From: Bacillus sp. FJAT-26390
GTDB lineage: Bacteria; Bacillota; Bacilli; Paenibacillales; Paenibacillaceae
NCBI RefSeq assembly: GCF_001682865.1
Contig: NZ_MAQX01000022.1
Coordinates: 917,639 to 981,638 of the forward strand
Length of the DNA: 64,000 nucleotides
Direction of reading: 5' to 3'
Part shown: positions 26,399 to 33,851 of the stretch, piece by piece
Layout: each line of letters opens with the position of its first letter
How positions within the stretch are numbered: the first letter of the stretch is position 1
Position numbers and translations under genes: made by a program
Notes under the pieces: model-generated
The model's input: the letters and a program-made list of their open reading frames with translations, nothing else
Told to the model about the DNA's origin: nothing
Databases searched by the model: none

Positions 26399-27862
26399 AT
26401 GACGATCCGTTTGAGGTTGACTTTATTTTACGCAGGTATTTTGGCAGCCGCATTACTCGTTTTTTGTATAGCCTTGTATAGCTTTTTGCAGTTCTACATC
26501 TTTAGTGATCTGAAGTCTTCGCTCAAAGAGCAAACGGAAACCTTTCAGGAATATGTGAAATACAAACTGAAAATTGATCCGACAGGCTGGCATTTATTAG
26601 TACAAGTAGATGATTTCGATACAGTGCAGTCAGGCATGTATGTACAGGTTATAAATCTGATGAATGGCAATAAAATGAGATCAAGAAACCTAGGAAACGC
26701 AGAGCTGCCCTATTCCCATACGAATCTTGAAGAGAGAAAGCAAGGCTACTTCGTTACGGCAAAAATCGAAAATTCACTTTTTATCATATACAATGACCCA
26801 TTAATGGTTGAAGGAAATGTAATTGGGGTTTTACAGACCGCTTATCATATAGGTGTCATAAACAAATTTTTCACTATTTTGCGATGGCTTCTTTTTTCAT
26901 TATCGTTATTTATAGTAGCCATAGCATCATATATCGGTTGGTTATCTGCCAAACAATCTTTAAAACCGATCTACTCGCTGATCGAGGAGACGAAGCAAAT
27001 TCAAAGCAGTGAGGATTTGGGTAAAAGAGTGCGCTTTCATCATACGGGAGACGAGGTCAGTCTCTTAGGTACGACGATCAATGGAATGCTTGAACGCATT
27101 CAAACGATGTACGCTGAACTAGACAGATCATTTTTAAACCAACGTCGCTTTGTAGCGGATGCCTCGCATGAATTAAGAACGCCGCTTACTACGATTACTG
27201 GGAATGCGGAGTTCCTCAAAAAAGTATGGACGGCTTATAATAAACCGCCTTATTGCTTGGATAATAAATCAGAGATAGAAATATCGGTAGAGTCTGTTCA
27301 TGATATTGTAGACGAAGCGAATAGAATGGGGAGATTGGTTAACAACCTTTTGACTCTTGCAAGAGCGGATGCGAATCTACGAATAAAGAAAGAGCGCTTT
27401 GAGATTAAGCCAATCATAGAGACAGTTGTAAGAACGGCACACTTAATGCCTAAATCGGTTATTTTTAAGGTTGAAAATCTGGAGTCGATTGAGAACCTTA
27501 ATATTGCTGGCGATAAAGATTACATACAGCAGCTCTTTTTTATTTTTCTTGATAATGCTTTTAAATTCACTAAGGGAGGGTTGGTTGAGTTTAAGCTATC
27601 AACGACAGAGGATGAGATTCTATTCAACATCATGGATAGTGGTATTGGCATGGATGCCACTGAAGTATCCCATATATTCGAACGATTTTATCGCGCTGAT
27701 CCTTCAAGAGGAAATACGCCGGGAACCGGTCTTGGATTATCGATAGCAAAATGGATATTGCATGAGCATAATGGCAGTGTCGATGTATGGAGCAGCCTCC
27801 ATAAAGGAAGCTCGTTTATTATAAAATTGCCTATTTCTAAAGCAAGTGATCGAGCGGACTAA
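26399..27862 (+). CDS. Orphan membrane sensor histidine kinase
   Basis: Sensor kinase, 487 residues from the ATG at 26399 (GGAGG at 26389-26393). An upstream in-frame ATG at 26363 has no site. Two transmembrane helices (about 8-32 and 160-182) flank a sensor domain of about 125 residues; then HAMP about 183-238, a HisKA motif SHELRTPL with H257, and HATPase motifs NAFKF, DSGIGM and GTGLGL. Such kinases usually follow an OmpR-type regulator, but no response regulator lies next to it. The hydrolase and small genes nearby give no hint of the stimulus. Confidence 0.9.
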   Translation: MTIRLRLTLFYAGILAAALLVFCIALYSFLQFYIFSDLKSSLKEQTETFQEYVKYKLKIDPTGWHLLVQVDDFDTVQSGMYVQVINLMNGNKMRSRNLGNAELPYSHTNLEERKQGYFVTAKIENSLFIIYNDPLMVEGNVIGVLQTAYHIGVINKFFTILRWLLFSLSLFIVAIASYIGWLSAKQSLKPIYSLIEETKQIQSSEDLGKRVRFHHTGDEVSLLGTTINGMLERIQTMYAELDRSFLNQRRFVADASHELRTPLTTITGNAEFLKKVWTAYNKPPYCLDNKSEIEISVESVHDIVDEANRMGRLVNNLLTLARADANLRIKKERFEIKPIIETVVRTAHLMPKSVIFKVENLESIENLNIAGDKDYIQQLFFIFLDNAFKFTKGGLVEFKLSTTEDEILFNIMDSGIGMDATEVSHIFERFYRADPSRGNTPGTGLGLSIAKWILHEHNGSVDVWSSLHKGSSFIIKLPISKASDRAD

Positions 27863-27865
27863 TTA

Positions 27866-27918
27866 AATAATGTTGAATTTTAAAACTAAAAAAGAAGCAA
27901 CATTATTCTATTTTTTAA
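27866..27918 (+). terminator. Possible terminator after the orphan kinase
   Basis: AATAATGTTG (27866-27875) and CAACATTATT (27898-27907) make a 10-bp stem with a long 22-base loop, followed by CTATTTTTT. The long loop lowers confidence. Confidence 0.45.
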
Positions 27919-27973
27919 CGTTTATGAGAATATGTAGTTTGTTCAATAATACGATGCTGCAGGAGGAATCGAT

Positions 27974-28228
27974 TTGAAGCTGTTCGGGAGGGTGTTATTA
28001 TTTTTAATTGCCGTATACTTTATGTATCAAGGTTATTCTACCTATACATTTAGTGCTAGAAGCTACGATGGCAGTATGGGGATCTATAAATTTAGCTGGC
28101 TATTTATTCCTGCTACTGACTACCACTTACATACTTACGGTACCGTTTTTATTGTTATAGGCATCTTATTTGCACTCACTCCGCTCGTCCTTCATAGGCT
28201 TTCTTTAAAAAGAAATAAGAGTACATAG
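27974..28228 (+). CDS. Small membrane protein of unknown function
   Basis: 84 residues, TTG start with AGGAGG at 27961-27966. Two hydrophobic segments (about 4-22 and 57-75) separated by an aromatic-rich stretch (SWLFIPATDYHLH), with a basic C-terminus. The good ribosome site and coherent topology support a real gene. I do not recognise a family. Confidence 0.6.
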   Translation: MKLFGRVLLFLIAVYFMYQGYSTYTFSARSYDGSMGIYKFSWLFIPATDYHLHTYGTVFIVIGILFALTPLVLHRLSLKRNKST

Positions 28229-28332
28229 AATAAAAAATGATTAGCAAGAGGTACATATAAATGAAAAACCAAAAGCTGATTTACGGCAATGGCTGCAATT
28301 TTACGTCTCTAATACGGGCAAAAAGAAACTGA

Positions 28333-28518
28333 ATGTCCAACCTCTCGTTAGGCAACGAGTGGATTCAAGCTTCAGTCGCGCCTAATGCCATCTATGCCGG
28401 AGAGTTGTGGCTCGGATTGGAGCAGGCTTGCCAGTGGAACCTGGATTTTGATAATGAGGATGGGTCTGTGATAGAGTCCAGTTTAGCAGTAATGATCAAA
28501 AAGCAGAAACAAGCGTAA
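28333..28518 (+). CDS. Doubtful hypothetical ORF, possibly a gene remnant
   Basis: 61-residue frame without a convincing ribosome site. Bases 28259-28384 in another frame encode a plausible-looking stretch (ADLRQWLQFYVSNTGKKKL) that overlaps it, so the region may be the remains of one frameshifted gene. No family recognised. A weak hairpin follows (28532-28538 with 28556-28562). Confidence 0.25.
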   Translation: MSNLSLGNEWIQASVAPNAIYAGELWLGLEQACQWNLDFDNEDGSVIESSLAVMIKKQKQA

Positions 28519-28586
28519 AAAACCACGTGCCAAGGCTGACGACGTTGTTACGTAGCAGCCTTATTTGACGTTTACTGTGATGAGAT

Positions 28587-29399
28587 TTAATGGTTGCTCA
28601 CAAAAAATGATACAAGCTCCGATGAAATTAGCTTTGAATTGAGCTTTTTGGTATGGCCAAGTCCTTTTTTGCTCAGCAGCTTTGCTTTGGGGAGCACCTC
28701 TGCCAGTGCCTGAGCAGCGTGACGCAGCGCTGCGGGGCTTTCTGTACCTTCGAGCACCAGCGTTGGCATGTTAACAGTGCTCCACAAGTTTGCTGGCAGC
28801 GGCTTGCCGTCCATATACCCATCCAATAATGCCGCATCGTAAGGGAGCGTGTGGGCAACGGCCATAAGCCTAGCCCAAACTCCCGGCATAATGCGCATTA
28901 AACCAATAACGAATGATGGAGCGCCCATGCCCTTGGTCATAAAATAGTTGATAGCTTCAGCCCGTTGATCAGCGGCGATAAGCTTCGTAACGTGATTGAC
29001 GAAATCTTTCGGCGGCTTTCGATCCGCAGCATCGACCACAAATGGAGGCTCATGCAGCGCTAATTTCGTTATATTTAAGCCGCTCGCTGCTGCCTGCAGC
29101 GCAAGTGCCGCCCCTGATGACAACCCCCAAACATAAGCCGAGCCTCCGGCTTCATTCATGATGGCTTGAAGATCTTCAATCTCCCGTTCTATGGCATAGG
29201 GCTGTGTATCTCCGCTATCTCCGCGTCCGCGGCGGTCGTAGTTATAGACCGTGAAGCGCTCTGACAACAAATTAGCCAGCTGAACCTGTCCGGGAAATTT
29301 CCGGTAGCTAAACGCGCCTGCTACCAAAATAAGCGCTGGCCCTTGACCAGCTTTGTCGTAAGCAATCTTCGTGCCGTCTTTTGATTTTATTGTGTACAT
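28587..29399 (-). CDS. Alpha/beta hydrolase
   Basis: Cytosolic alpha/beta-hydrolase fold enzyme, 270 residues, ATG with GGAGATATAAC upstream. Visible: the strand and oxyanion region ALILVAGAF, YDRRGRGDSG, a nucleophile elbow GLSSGA (S of the central LSS), and the late histidine motif KGLGHTKK; the acid is probably in the VLEGTESP turn. The substrate cannot be inferred. It stands alone, transcribed opposite to its neighbours. Confidence 0.85.
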   Translation of the reverse strand: MYTIKSKDGTKIAYDKAGQGPALILVAGAFSYRKFPGQVQLANLLSERFTVYNYDRRGRGDSGDTQPYAIEREIEDLQAIMNEAGGSAYVWGLSSGAALALQAAASGLNITKLALHEPPFVVDAADRKPPKDFVNHVTKLIAADQRAEAINYFMTKGMGAPSFVIGLMRIMPGVWARLMAVAHTLPYDAALLDGYMDGKPLPANLWSTVNMPTLVLEGTESPAALRHAAQALAEVLPKAKLLSKKGLGHTKKLNSKLISSELVSFFVSNH

Positions 29400-29552
29400 G
29401 TTATATCTCCTTTGCTAATGCCGCTAAGTATGAGCCTTTACTAAGACGACGAACGATTGACGGCAAAATCGACACAGCAGCAATTATTTTTTGAAAAATA
29501 ATTCAGCAGTGTTTATTTCCGGGCAAAGCTAGGCTCTGGCTTTTGTTTATTT

Positions 29553-29785
29553 TCTTATCAATCCAAAGAAGGCCTGAAACAATGTGCAAGCCGAATATTA
29601 GCTTCTTTTCCCGATAAACATTACACAGTAGAAGAGATGATCGCACAAGGGGAAAGGTCATATCAAGGATGGTTGTGAAGGGTACGCATAAAGGCATATT
29701 TTTTGGAACAGCTCCTACGGGCAATTCCACCGAGCACGCGGGATCAAGCGTTTTTTTACAAGATGTTCACCTATTTATTATTTAG
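29553..29785 (+). pseudogene. Remnant of a SnoaL-like (ester cyclase) gene
   Basis: Frames read in succession give GLKQCASRILASFPDKHYTV and EEMIAQGE, then after a one-base shift near 29655 KVISRMVVKGTHKGIFFG and TAPTGNS, then TEHAGSSVFLQ. This follows the conserved core of SnoaL-like polyketide/ester cyclases (AFPD, EDMIAEGD, RGTHKGEFFGIAPTG, EHW). The 5' end is missing, one frameshift is present, and the segment between the PTG and EHW motifs appears deleted. Clearly non-functional. A minus-strand frame over the same bases (29503-29730) is its shadow. Confidence 0.65.
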
Positions 29786-29877
29786 CCCAAGGTAAATTTT
29801 AGAAACTAATTGGATGATAAATACGTTTAAGGTTAGGGACGGAGGTTTGAGCACTAAAGATTAAAGGGGAGAAGAGA

Positions 29878-29955
29878 ATGTTCAAGCTATTTGGCATTAG
29901 AAAAAAGAAGCAAGCTCATTCGCTTGAGGAACAGATGCAACTTATGTTTTACTAG
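29878..29955 (+). CDS. 25-residue ORF, possibly a truncated gene start
   Basis: ATG preceded by AAAGGGGAGAAG encodes MFKLFGIRKKKQAHS followed by LEEQMQLMFY and a stop. A good ribosome site and a basic start typical of longer cytosolic proteins suggest the 5' stub of a gene whose remainder was lost. No function assigned. Confidence 0.35.
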   Translation: MFKLFGIRKKKQAHSLEEQMQLMFY

Positions 29956-29998
29956 CTTAAATCTATATCAAATTTCCGGAAATATAGAGGTGCAGAAG

Positions 29999-30319
29999 AT
30001 GAAGAAGATATTGCTGTCCTTGTTAGTTTTATTATTTCTTTGTTCGTGTCAAAAACAATTCAGCGCGGAAGTATGGAAAGATGAACCTGAGCAAAGAAAT
30101 AGTATGGTAGATCATCTAATTAATAGAGGCGAGTTGAAAGATAAAACGGAGAGCGAAATTATTAGCTTATTAGGCGAACCGGAGCAAAAGATCGAAGAAC
30201 CCAATCATGAATTTGTATATTACTTGGGGAGAGCGGGTCTGGGAGTTGACGACAGTCTGCTCAAATTGAAATTCGGCAAAGATGGTAAGCTAGAAAGCCA
30301 TCTGATAACCCATGATTAG
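29999..30319 (+). CDS. Small lipoprotein, SmpA/BamE-like fold possible
   Basis: 106 residues from the ATG at 29999, which opens a lipoprotein signal peptide (MKKILLSLLVLLFLCSC; lipidation at C15 or C17). The reading frame extends further upstream but without a start site. The mature part has an SmpA-like pattern (LKDKTESEIISLLGEPEQ followed by a tyrosine-rich strand, YYLGRAG), a small fold often found in surface lipoproteins. Function unknown. A hairpin terminator follows. Confidence 0.7.
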   Translation: MKKILLSLLVLLFLCSCQKQFSAEVWKDEPEQRNSMVDHLINRGELKDKTESEIISLLGEPEQKIEEPNHEFVYYLGRAGLGVDDSLLKLKFGKDGKLESHLITHD

Positions 30320-30328
30320 AGTGACACC

Positions 30329-30378
30329 AAATAAGCCATCTTTAGAACGCTAAAACGTTCCATTAGATAGCTTATTTT
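30329..30378 (+). terminator. Terminator after the small lipoprotein
   Basis: Long imperfect hairpin: AATAAGCCATCTTTAGAACG pairs with CGTTCCATTAGATAGCTTATT around the loop CTAAAA, and ends in TTTT. Confidence 0.65.
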
Positions 30379-30465
30379 CATTGAATCATTCCATTCTTAT
30401 TTGGACAGCACACGTCTCTCTTAGCTACAATGAAAATAAATCATAATAAATGGGGCTGTGGCGAA

Positions 30466-30906
30466 ATGATCTATGATAAAATCACGAATGCAGGGCTGTA
30501 TGCTTTTCCTAACGTTCGATTAATGAAGGCTGTTGCGGATATGAGCCATAATCTGCACGGTGAAGCGGCCGAAACAAATGATTTTAAAAAGAACAGCCTT
30601 TTATTTACGACGGTCCCCAAAGGGGAAAAACGATTCGAAGCGCATCGGAAGTTTATCGATATTCATGTCGTTCTAGAGGGAAGAGAGTACGTGGAGGTAA
30701 GCGATGTTGAGCGGCTTTCCGATTTGACGGAGTACGATCCGGAGCATGATATTCAATTCGGCGATGCATCAGCGGGGCATGCCTTCAAAGGTTACTTAGA
30801 GCCAGGCTACTTCCTCATTTGTTTTCCTGAGGACACACATTTGGTGGGAGCTCATGAGCAGTCTGAACAAACGGTGAGAAAAATCGTCTATAAAATCGAA
30901 GCTTAA
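30466..30906 (+). CDS. YhcH/YjgK/YiaL (DUF386) family protein, possible N-acetylneuraminate anomerase
   Basis: 146 residues from the ATG at 30466, where family members begin (MIYDKI...); an ATG 36 bases earlier is the alternative, and neither has a good ribosome site. A cupin-like beta protein: the motif EAHRKFIDIHVVLEG and the late EDTHLVGAHE supply histidine and acidic metal ligands. YhcH/NanQ proteins are found in nan operons, and NanQ has been reported to interconvert sialic acid anomers. Here the gene lies about 8 kb from nanA and apart from the operon, so the sialic acid role is inferred from family and regional context. Confidence 0.8.
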   Translation: MIYDKITNAGLYAFPNVRLMKAVADMSHNLHGEAAETNDFKKNSLLFTTVPKGEKRFEAHRKFIDIHVVLEGREYVEVSDVERLSDLTEYDPEHDIQFGDASAGHAFKGYLEPGYFLICFPEDTHLVGAHEQSEQTVRKIVYKIEA

Positions 30907-30911
30907 CAAGA

Positions 30912-30948
30912 AAGAGCCGCACCCAGTACTGGGACGCGGCTCTTGTTA
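30912..30948. terminator. Bidirectional terminator between the YhcH-family gene and lrgB
   Basis: AAGAGCCGC (30912-30920) and GCGGCTCTT (30936-30944), with an inner CCCAGTACTGGG palindrome. T- and A-rich flanks fit use in both directions between the convergent genes. Confidence 0.7.
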
Positions 30949-30953
30949 TTTGT

Positions 30954-31649
30954 TCAGTTCGACATCCACCAATATATCGGGATGAACAGGAGGGAGGTCA
31001 CGATGCCAGCTACGCCCATCGCAAAGCCGCTCATGCTGCCTTGCATTTCGGAATCTCGAAGGAGCTTTGCCGTACCGATGCCATGTGAGGAGGTGCCGAT
31101 GGCAACGCCAATCGCAATGCCATTTGTCAGCCGAAGCGAGGTTAACAGCTTCTTTCCGAACATGCTGCCAAAAAGTCCGGTAAGGACGGTTAATACGGCA
31201 GTTAGCTCAGGTAGTCCTCCCAGCTGGCGTGAAATTTCTAACGCAATAGGGGAGCTCACCGACTTTGGAAGCATGCTCAGCAAGATTTCACGGCTGCCGC
31301 CGAGCAGGGCAACAAGAGCGGCGGCGCTTGCGATGCTCGTAAGCGAGCCGACGGTTATCGCGATTAGAATGCTGATGAAATGTTTTTTGATCAGTCCAAC
31401 GTTTTTGTATATCGGCACGCCGAGCGCCACTGTCGCGGGTCCGAGCAGGAGGGTAAGGACATCTCCGCCTGCTTTGTAGGTTTCATAGGGAATGTGAAAG
31501 CTAAGCAGAAGCAGAATAATGAACCCCGAGCATAGAAAAAGCGGGTGCAGCCAGCGCCACCGAAGATGGATGAGCTGTGCGGCGGCATAGGCGGCAACGC
31601 TAAGCGTAATGCCAAATAACGGCTGATTGATCCATGCTTGCAGATTCAT
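30954..31649 (-). CDS. lrgB: LrgB/CidB-family membrane protein (PftB-like)
   Basis: 231 residues with six to eight hydrophobic segments and the LrgB signature LPKSVSSPIALEISRQLGG. LrgB works with LrgA. In staphylococci the pair was tied to murein hydrolase control and cell death, and in Bacillus the homologues PftA/PftB form a pyruvate transporter. Its start overlaps the lrgA stop by 4 bases, so translation is coupled. It is the last gene of a four-gene minus-strand unit headed by a two-component system. Confidence 0.9.
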   Translation of the reverse strand: MNLQAWINQPLFGITLSVAAYAAAQLIHLRWRWLHPLFLCSGFIILLLLSFHIPYETYKAGGDVLTLLLGPATVALGVPIYKNVGLIKKHFISILIAITVGSLTSIASAAALVALLGGSREILLSMLPKSVSSPIALEISRQLGGLPELTAVLTVLTGLFGSMFGKKLLTSLRLTNGIAIGVAIGTSSHGIGTAKLLRDSEMQGSMSGFAMGVAGIVTSLLFIPIYWWMSN

Positions 31650-31999
31650 TCCGCACCGCCTTGTGTTTCTTTTCTCAGCAGCTTAGCCGTAACGAACCCG
31701 GTTGCCAGAAGGGAGGCTACAGCGCTCCCGATAACGCCTATTCCAATCGACAGCCAATTGGATCCGATCAGCGGGAAAAAAACCATCGTCCCTACCAAAA
31801 ATGGAATAAAAAACAGCATCATATGCCCAGTTAGCCAGCCTGCTGCCTGCTCCACCCACTCCAGCTTGATTAACTTCGTAAATAACGCGACGAGAAAAAG
31901 AATAAGACCGATGACATTGCCGGGCAACGGGATGTGTAGGCTCAGATGAAGCCAGCTTCCCAGCAAATTAAAGGCTAGTAATATAGCGAATCCTAACAT
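31646..31999 (-). CDS. lrgA: LrgA/CidA-family membrane protein (PftA-like)
   Basis: 117 residues from the ATG at 31999, preceded on its strand by AAAAGGAGACATT. Four hydrophobic segments; the family motif LPGNVIGLILF is near residue 25. Partner of LrgB. It follows the sensor kinase gene after 42 bases, so it is probably co-transcribed with the two-component system, resembling the lytST-lrgAB linkage although the kinase is of YesM rather than LytS type. Confidence 0.9.
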   Translation of the reverse strand: MLGFAILLAFNLLGSWLHLSLHIPLPGNVIGLILFLVALFTKLIKLEWVEQAAGWLTGHMMLFFIPFLVGTMVFFPLIGSNWLSIGIGVIGSAVASLLATGFVTAKLLRKETQGGAE

Positions 32000-32041
32000 A
32001 ATGTCTCCTTTTTTTTGAAAATGCTTCAAGCGCAAGTAAAG

Positions 32042-33847
32042 TTAATTTGCCGGCAGCCGGATGCTAATGGTCGTTCCTTCCCCCAGCTGGCTGTCAATCT
32101 CAAGTCCGTATTGCTCCCCAAAATAAAACAGAATGCGATCATGCACGTTCTTGATTCCTATATGCGCCTCGTCGAGCGTGTCTGACGGCTGAGAGAGACG
32201 GTATCGGAGCTGCTTTAGCTGCTCCTCACTTATGCCGACGCCGTTATCTTTGATCATAATCAGCATCTCATTGCCGGAGCGCAATGAGGATACTTCAAGC
32301 TGACCGGGGCCGCTGCGGCGTTCCAAACCATGCACGATGGCGTTCTCGATCAAAGGCTGCAGCGAGAAATGCATCACCTGAACGGTTTCGCTATTTGGCG
32401 CTAACCGCTCGATATATTGAATTTTATCCCCGAAGCGCAGCTGTTGTATTTTGACATACAGACGGATGTGCTCCAGCTCCTCCTTAAGCGTTACCGTATC
32501 CTTGCCGGTTTGAATATGGATTCGAAACAGCCGCCCGACAGTACCGACCATCTCGCCAATATCGCGCTGCCCGTTTATGACCGCCTTCATCTGGATGGAC
32601 TCCAGCACATTTGCAAGAAAATGCGGATTGATTTGACTCTTTAGCGCGCCAAACTGTGCGACCTTTTGCTGAGCCTTCGCCATTGAAGATCGTTCAATAT
32701 AGTTTTGCAGATCCTCGACCATTTTGCGGATGCCTTGATACAGAACGCCGAACTCATCCTGACGGTCACTGCTTAGATCAACATCAAATTTGCCCATGCC
32801 GACCATTTTGACCTGCCTGCTCAATAAAATAATCGGCTTTGTTACGCGCTCCGACAAGATGTACATGAACAAAATGGCAGTGCCAAGCGATAGAATGGCT
32901 AACGTTAAAATGATTTTTCCAAGTATAGCGGCTTGCTTTGTCATCTCCTTCTCCGCGATATACTGGATGACCTTCCAATTCGAATAACCAGAGGTTACAA
33001 AATTGATATAAGACTTGGTATCGGCTACATCGGCATAAAAGCTGCCGGAGTCTTCCTCCAAAAAGGTTCGGAGCGTGTTATCCTCTAAAGAAACGGATGT
33101 GTTAATGTCTGCGTTTGCATCGGAATGGTAAGTGATGCCGCCTTTATCATCGATAATAATAAAATTGCGTTTGCTCGTCTCGGATAACTTCAAGATTTCC
33201 CGCAAAGAATCGAGGCGAATGTCGATGAGCATGACGCCTAACGGCTGCTTGCTGCCGACCTTGTTGATCACCCTCGCGATGGAGATCACCGGCTCCTTGG
33301 AGTTGGTTCGGTGAAAAGGAATATGGCTGCCAAAGAGGATGACGCCGCCTTTTTTCTGCTGAGTCTGAATATACCAATCCTCTTTGGTGAAGTCTTTAAA
33401 GTCGTAATCGGCACGGTTGAAATTTGCGGAATAAAAGACGCGGGAGCCCGCATAAATCTGCACGCTGTCGACATTTTTAATCGTCATTTCGATCGAGCTG
33501 ATGAAATGCTCAATCGTATTGCCGTATTGAATGCTCTGGTCGTTGCCCGCATTGTCTTTGCTGTTCGTCCAATGCTCAAGCGCGATTTGAAGCCGGCTAT
33601 CCATTTGGGCATTAAGCGTGCCTTTCTCGATGCTTTGCAAATACTGGTCAATATTAAAGGAGAGATTGTTGAGAATAAGATTGGAGCTGCTTTGATATTC
33701 GTTTTTGACGGCCTGATTTGAAAATATGTAAATAATTGCCGATATGACGAGCAGTGGAATGGTGATTGTTAAAACCATGAGCACAAAAATTTGATGATTG
33801 ACATGCTTCATTCGGTATTGGTAGGTGGACCTGCCTAATTTTCTCAC
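32042..33847 (-). CDS. YesM-type sensor histidine kinase
   Basis: 601 residues, GTG start 4 bases after the response regulator stop. Transmembrane helices at about 17-40 and 305-328 flank a large dCache-type extracellular sensor (aromatic YIQTQQKKGG region). HAMP follows, then a His_kinase domain with QINPHFLANVLESIQ (phosphorylated H) and HATPase motifs (LIENAIVHG, DNGVGI). YesM/YesN pairs in Paenibacillus usually control neighbouring carbohydrate ABC importers. The divergent sialic acid importer operon is therefore a likely target, along with lrgAB, which lies downstream in the same unit. Confidence 0.92.
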   Translation of the reverse strand: MRKLGRSTYQYRMKHVNHQIFVLMVLTITIPLLVISAIIYIFSNQAVKNEYQSSSNLILNNLSFNIDQYLQSIEKGTLNAQMDSRLQIALEHWTNSKDNAGNDQSIQYGNTIEHFISSIEMTIKNVDSVQIYAGSRVFYSANFNRADYDFKDFTKEDWYIQTQQKKGGVILFGSHIPFHRTNSKEPVISIARVINKVGSKQPLGVMLIDIRLDSLREILKLSETSKRNFIIIDDKGGITYHSDANADINTSVSLEDNTLRTFLEEDSGSFYADVADTKSYINFVTSGYSNWKVIQYIAEKEMTKQAAILGKIILTLAILSLGTAILFMYILSERVTKPIILLSRQVKMVGMGKFDVDLSSDRQDEFGVLYQGIRKMVEDLQNYIERSSMAKAQQKVAQFGALKSQINPHFLANVLESIQMKAVINGQRDIGEMVGTVGRLFRIHIQTGKDTVTLKEELEHIRLYVKIQQLRFGDKIQYIERLAPNSETVQVMHFSLQPLIENAIVHGLERRSGPGQLEVSSLRSGNEMLIMIKDNGVGISEEQLKQLRYRLSQPSDTLDEAHIGIKNVHDRILFYFGEQYGLEIDSQLGEGTTISIRLPAN

Positions 33848-33851
33848 GGGG

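Noticed and set aside
29503..29730. Minus-strand 75-residue frame
   Set aside because: It lies antisense to the SnoaL remnant, whose motifs are read on the + strand; no ribosome site.
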